Positions 63,243 to 64,000 of a stretch of DNA of 64,000 bases are shown one piece after another. The position numbers and the translations under genes were made by a program. The DNA lies in assembly GCF_001623405.1 (NCBI RefSeq), contig NZ_LUHG01000039.1:124001-188000 (forward strand), written 5' to 3'. Below the pieces are notes generated by a model, which saw only the letters and a program-made list of their open reading frames with translations, searched no databases and was not told where the DNA came from. This DNA comes from Hydrotalea flava (GTDB lineage: Bacteria > Bacteroidota > Bacteroidia > Chitinophagales > Chitinophagaceae). Each line of letters begins with the position of its first letter. Position 1 is the stretch's first letter.

Positions 63243-63260
63243 ATATATATATATATATAT
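63243..63260. repeat. (AT)9 microsatellite in an AT-rich gap
   Basis: Nine AT dinucleotides inside a region (63230-63300) that is almost only A and T, between the CBS gene and the dppB-like gene. No gene is seen from 63202 to 63400. Confidence 0.8.
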
Positions 63261-63421
63261 TATTATTTTATAAAATAAAAATATATAAGTATAGGATTTG
63301 TTTAAAAACCACATGTAAGAAGGTGATTGCAGAATTGCATGATAAAGGTAGTAAAAACGATTATGGAAGAAATGATAAAAATCAGTTAATTAGAACTTTG
63401 TTATTTTACTCTGGGATCAAT

Positions 63422-64000
63422 TCATGCATACAAAATATCGGAGAGTATATTCATTACAATAAAAAAGCAAGCTGTTAACAAAACACTGCCCATAACTACC
63501 GGAAAATCAAGTTGTTCCAGAGCATCTACCGTAACTTTTCCAATCCCATTCCAACCAAAAATATATTCCACAAAAAATGCGCCTGCCAGTAATTCCGCAA
63601 ACCAACCGGTTATGGCAGTAATAATCGGATTCAATGCATTTTTTAACGCATGCACAAATAATACTTTAGTACGAGTTAATCCTTTGGCATATGCTGTTCG
63701 AATATAATCCTGTTGCAACTCATTCAATAAACTACTTCTGGTTAATTGGGTAAAAATGGCAAGCGGTCGTATACCCAAAGTAATGGCCGGAAGAATTAAG
63801 TTTTTCAAGTCTAGTTGCTTTCCTTTAAAGGGATCAATATAATATAAACTACCCAGCATGTGTAGACCGGTATATTGAGACAATAAAAAACCAAACAGAT
63901 AAGCTATTACAATTCCTGTAAAAAAAGAAGGAACAGAAATTCCCAATATGCTGGTAAATACAGTGGTTGTATCTATCCAGCTTCCTTTCTTCACAGCAGC
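63422..64000 (-). CDS. dppB: Dipeptide/oligopeptide ABC transporter permease, C-terminal part (window edge)
   Basis: DppB/OppB-type inner-membrane permease, cut at the right edge; the frame is open through 64000 (AAVKKGSWIDT). Visible: GISVPSFFTGIVIAYLFGF, the EAA-type cytosolic loop (IRTAYAKGLTRTKVLFVHAL), and helices ending DILYA. A TGA at 63422-63424 stops the frame, but IDPRVK and then TAA (63401-63403) follow directly in frame. IDPRV is the conserved C-terminus of this family, so the TGA looks like a nonsense change that removes seven residues. GTG 63994 is only an internal Val. ATPase and binding-protein genes are not in view. Confidence 0.87.
   Translation of the reverse strand, partial: AAVKKGSWIDTTTVFTSILGISVPSFFTGIVIAYLFGFLLSQYTGLHMLGSLYYIDPFKGKQLDLKNLILPAITLGIRPLAIFTQLTRSSLLNELQQDYIRTAYAKGLTRTKVLFVHALKNALNPIITAITGWFAELLAGAFFVEYIFGWNGIGKVTVDALEQLDFPVVMGSVLLTACFFIVMNILSDILYA

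Noticed and set aside
63230-63300. AT-rich stretch with (AT)9 as a replication origin
   Set aside because: No DnaA boxes, no dnaA or parAB, and no clustered repeats were seen; recF alone is not evidence in Bacteroidota.
51172-63424. Global reassignment of TGA to Trp or Leu in this organism
   Set aside because: purK, mltG, plsX, the GtrA-family gene and the PPTase gene end in TGA at normal family lengths, and read-through of plsX gives no homology. TGA is a normal stop here; only local effects remain possible.
1-64000. CRISPR arrays, insertion sequences, prophage or integrative elements
   Set aside because: No spaced direct repeats, transposase or integrase motifs, or terminal inverted repeats with target duplications were visible on either strand.

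Overview
The window is a gene-dense, AT-rich piece of a Bacteroidota chromosome, most likely from the family Chitinophagaceae. The evidence is a secreted protein with the gliding/type IX secretion C-terminal domain (CHU_C), Bacteroidota-type LPS assembly proteins (LptD-, OstA- and LptE-like), DUF3078, DUF3810 and WbqC-like proteins, a 2xCBM20-GH77 glucanotransferase, the near absence of Shine-Dalgarno sequences, and repeated TAnnTTTG -7 promoter boxes with upstream TTG/TTTG boxes. No rRNA, phage, insertion sequence, CRISPR array or conjugative gene is visible. It reads as ordinary core chromosome.

Layout. 1-7 kb: 5' part of glnS, a T9SS-type secreted protein, hutH, an MFS exporter, tRNA-Arg, ung and plsC. 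7-13.5 kb is an envelope cluster: LptD-like, amidase, MlaD-like and OstA/LptA-like proteins. 13.5-18 kb: a PLP decarboxylase, a Pmp3-family protein, a TonB-like protein and folC. 18-21.5 kb is a compact minus-strand operon: fbp, a membrane protein, an ABC ATPase, a DinB/YfiT protein and a Nudix hydrolase. 21.5-28 kb: CAP protein, aspartokinase, L,D-transpeptidase, hpd, purK and DUF3078. 28-35 kb is a plus-strand run: miaB, a sigma-54 activator, lptE, an acidic protein, secG, mltG and yihY. 35-41.4 kb is minus: tlpA-like, trmH-like, dipeptide epimerase, malQ, a dihaem cytochrome and a small protein. 41.6-47.3 kb: namA-like, dnaK, GtrA, argS and tRNA-Leu. 47.4-52.7 kb: DUF2130, a putative kinase-like protein, a phosphopantetheinyl transferase, dcd, a broken tspO and DUF3810. 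52.7-56.6 kb: yceD-rpmF-plsX, MscS and WbqC-like. 56.8-64 kb: LEA-2, an HMA-like protein, pyrE, Nudix, thioesterase, coaD, pyrB-pyrR, recF-dciA-like, a CBS protein and a dppB-like permease cut by the window edge.

Themes. Envelope biogenesis recurs (lptD, ostA, mlaD, lptE, plsC, plsX, mltG, amidase, L,D-transpeptidase, dipeptide epimerase for murein peptides). Pyrimidine genes cluster at the right end (pyrE, pyrR-pyrB, with dcd and ung elsewhere). Translation genes are scattered (glnS, argS, two tRNAs, rpmF, miaB, trmH-like).

Most unusual observations: (i) two membrane-protein genes, tspO and the dppB-like permease, carry an in-frame TGA just before a still well-conserved C-terminal tail, and tspO also has ATA where its ATG should be; (ii) malQ has a 115-residue lysine-rich N-terminal extension, no ATG, and a perfect 15-bp inverted repeat over its first possible start codon; (iii) an unannotated family at 48.7 kb shows kinase-like catalytic motifs; (iv) two promoters sit so close to the ATG that leaderless transcripts are predicted. 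I see no clearly new multi-gene defence or biosynthetic system.
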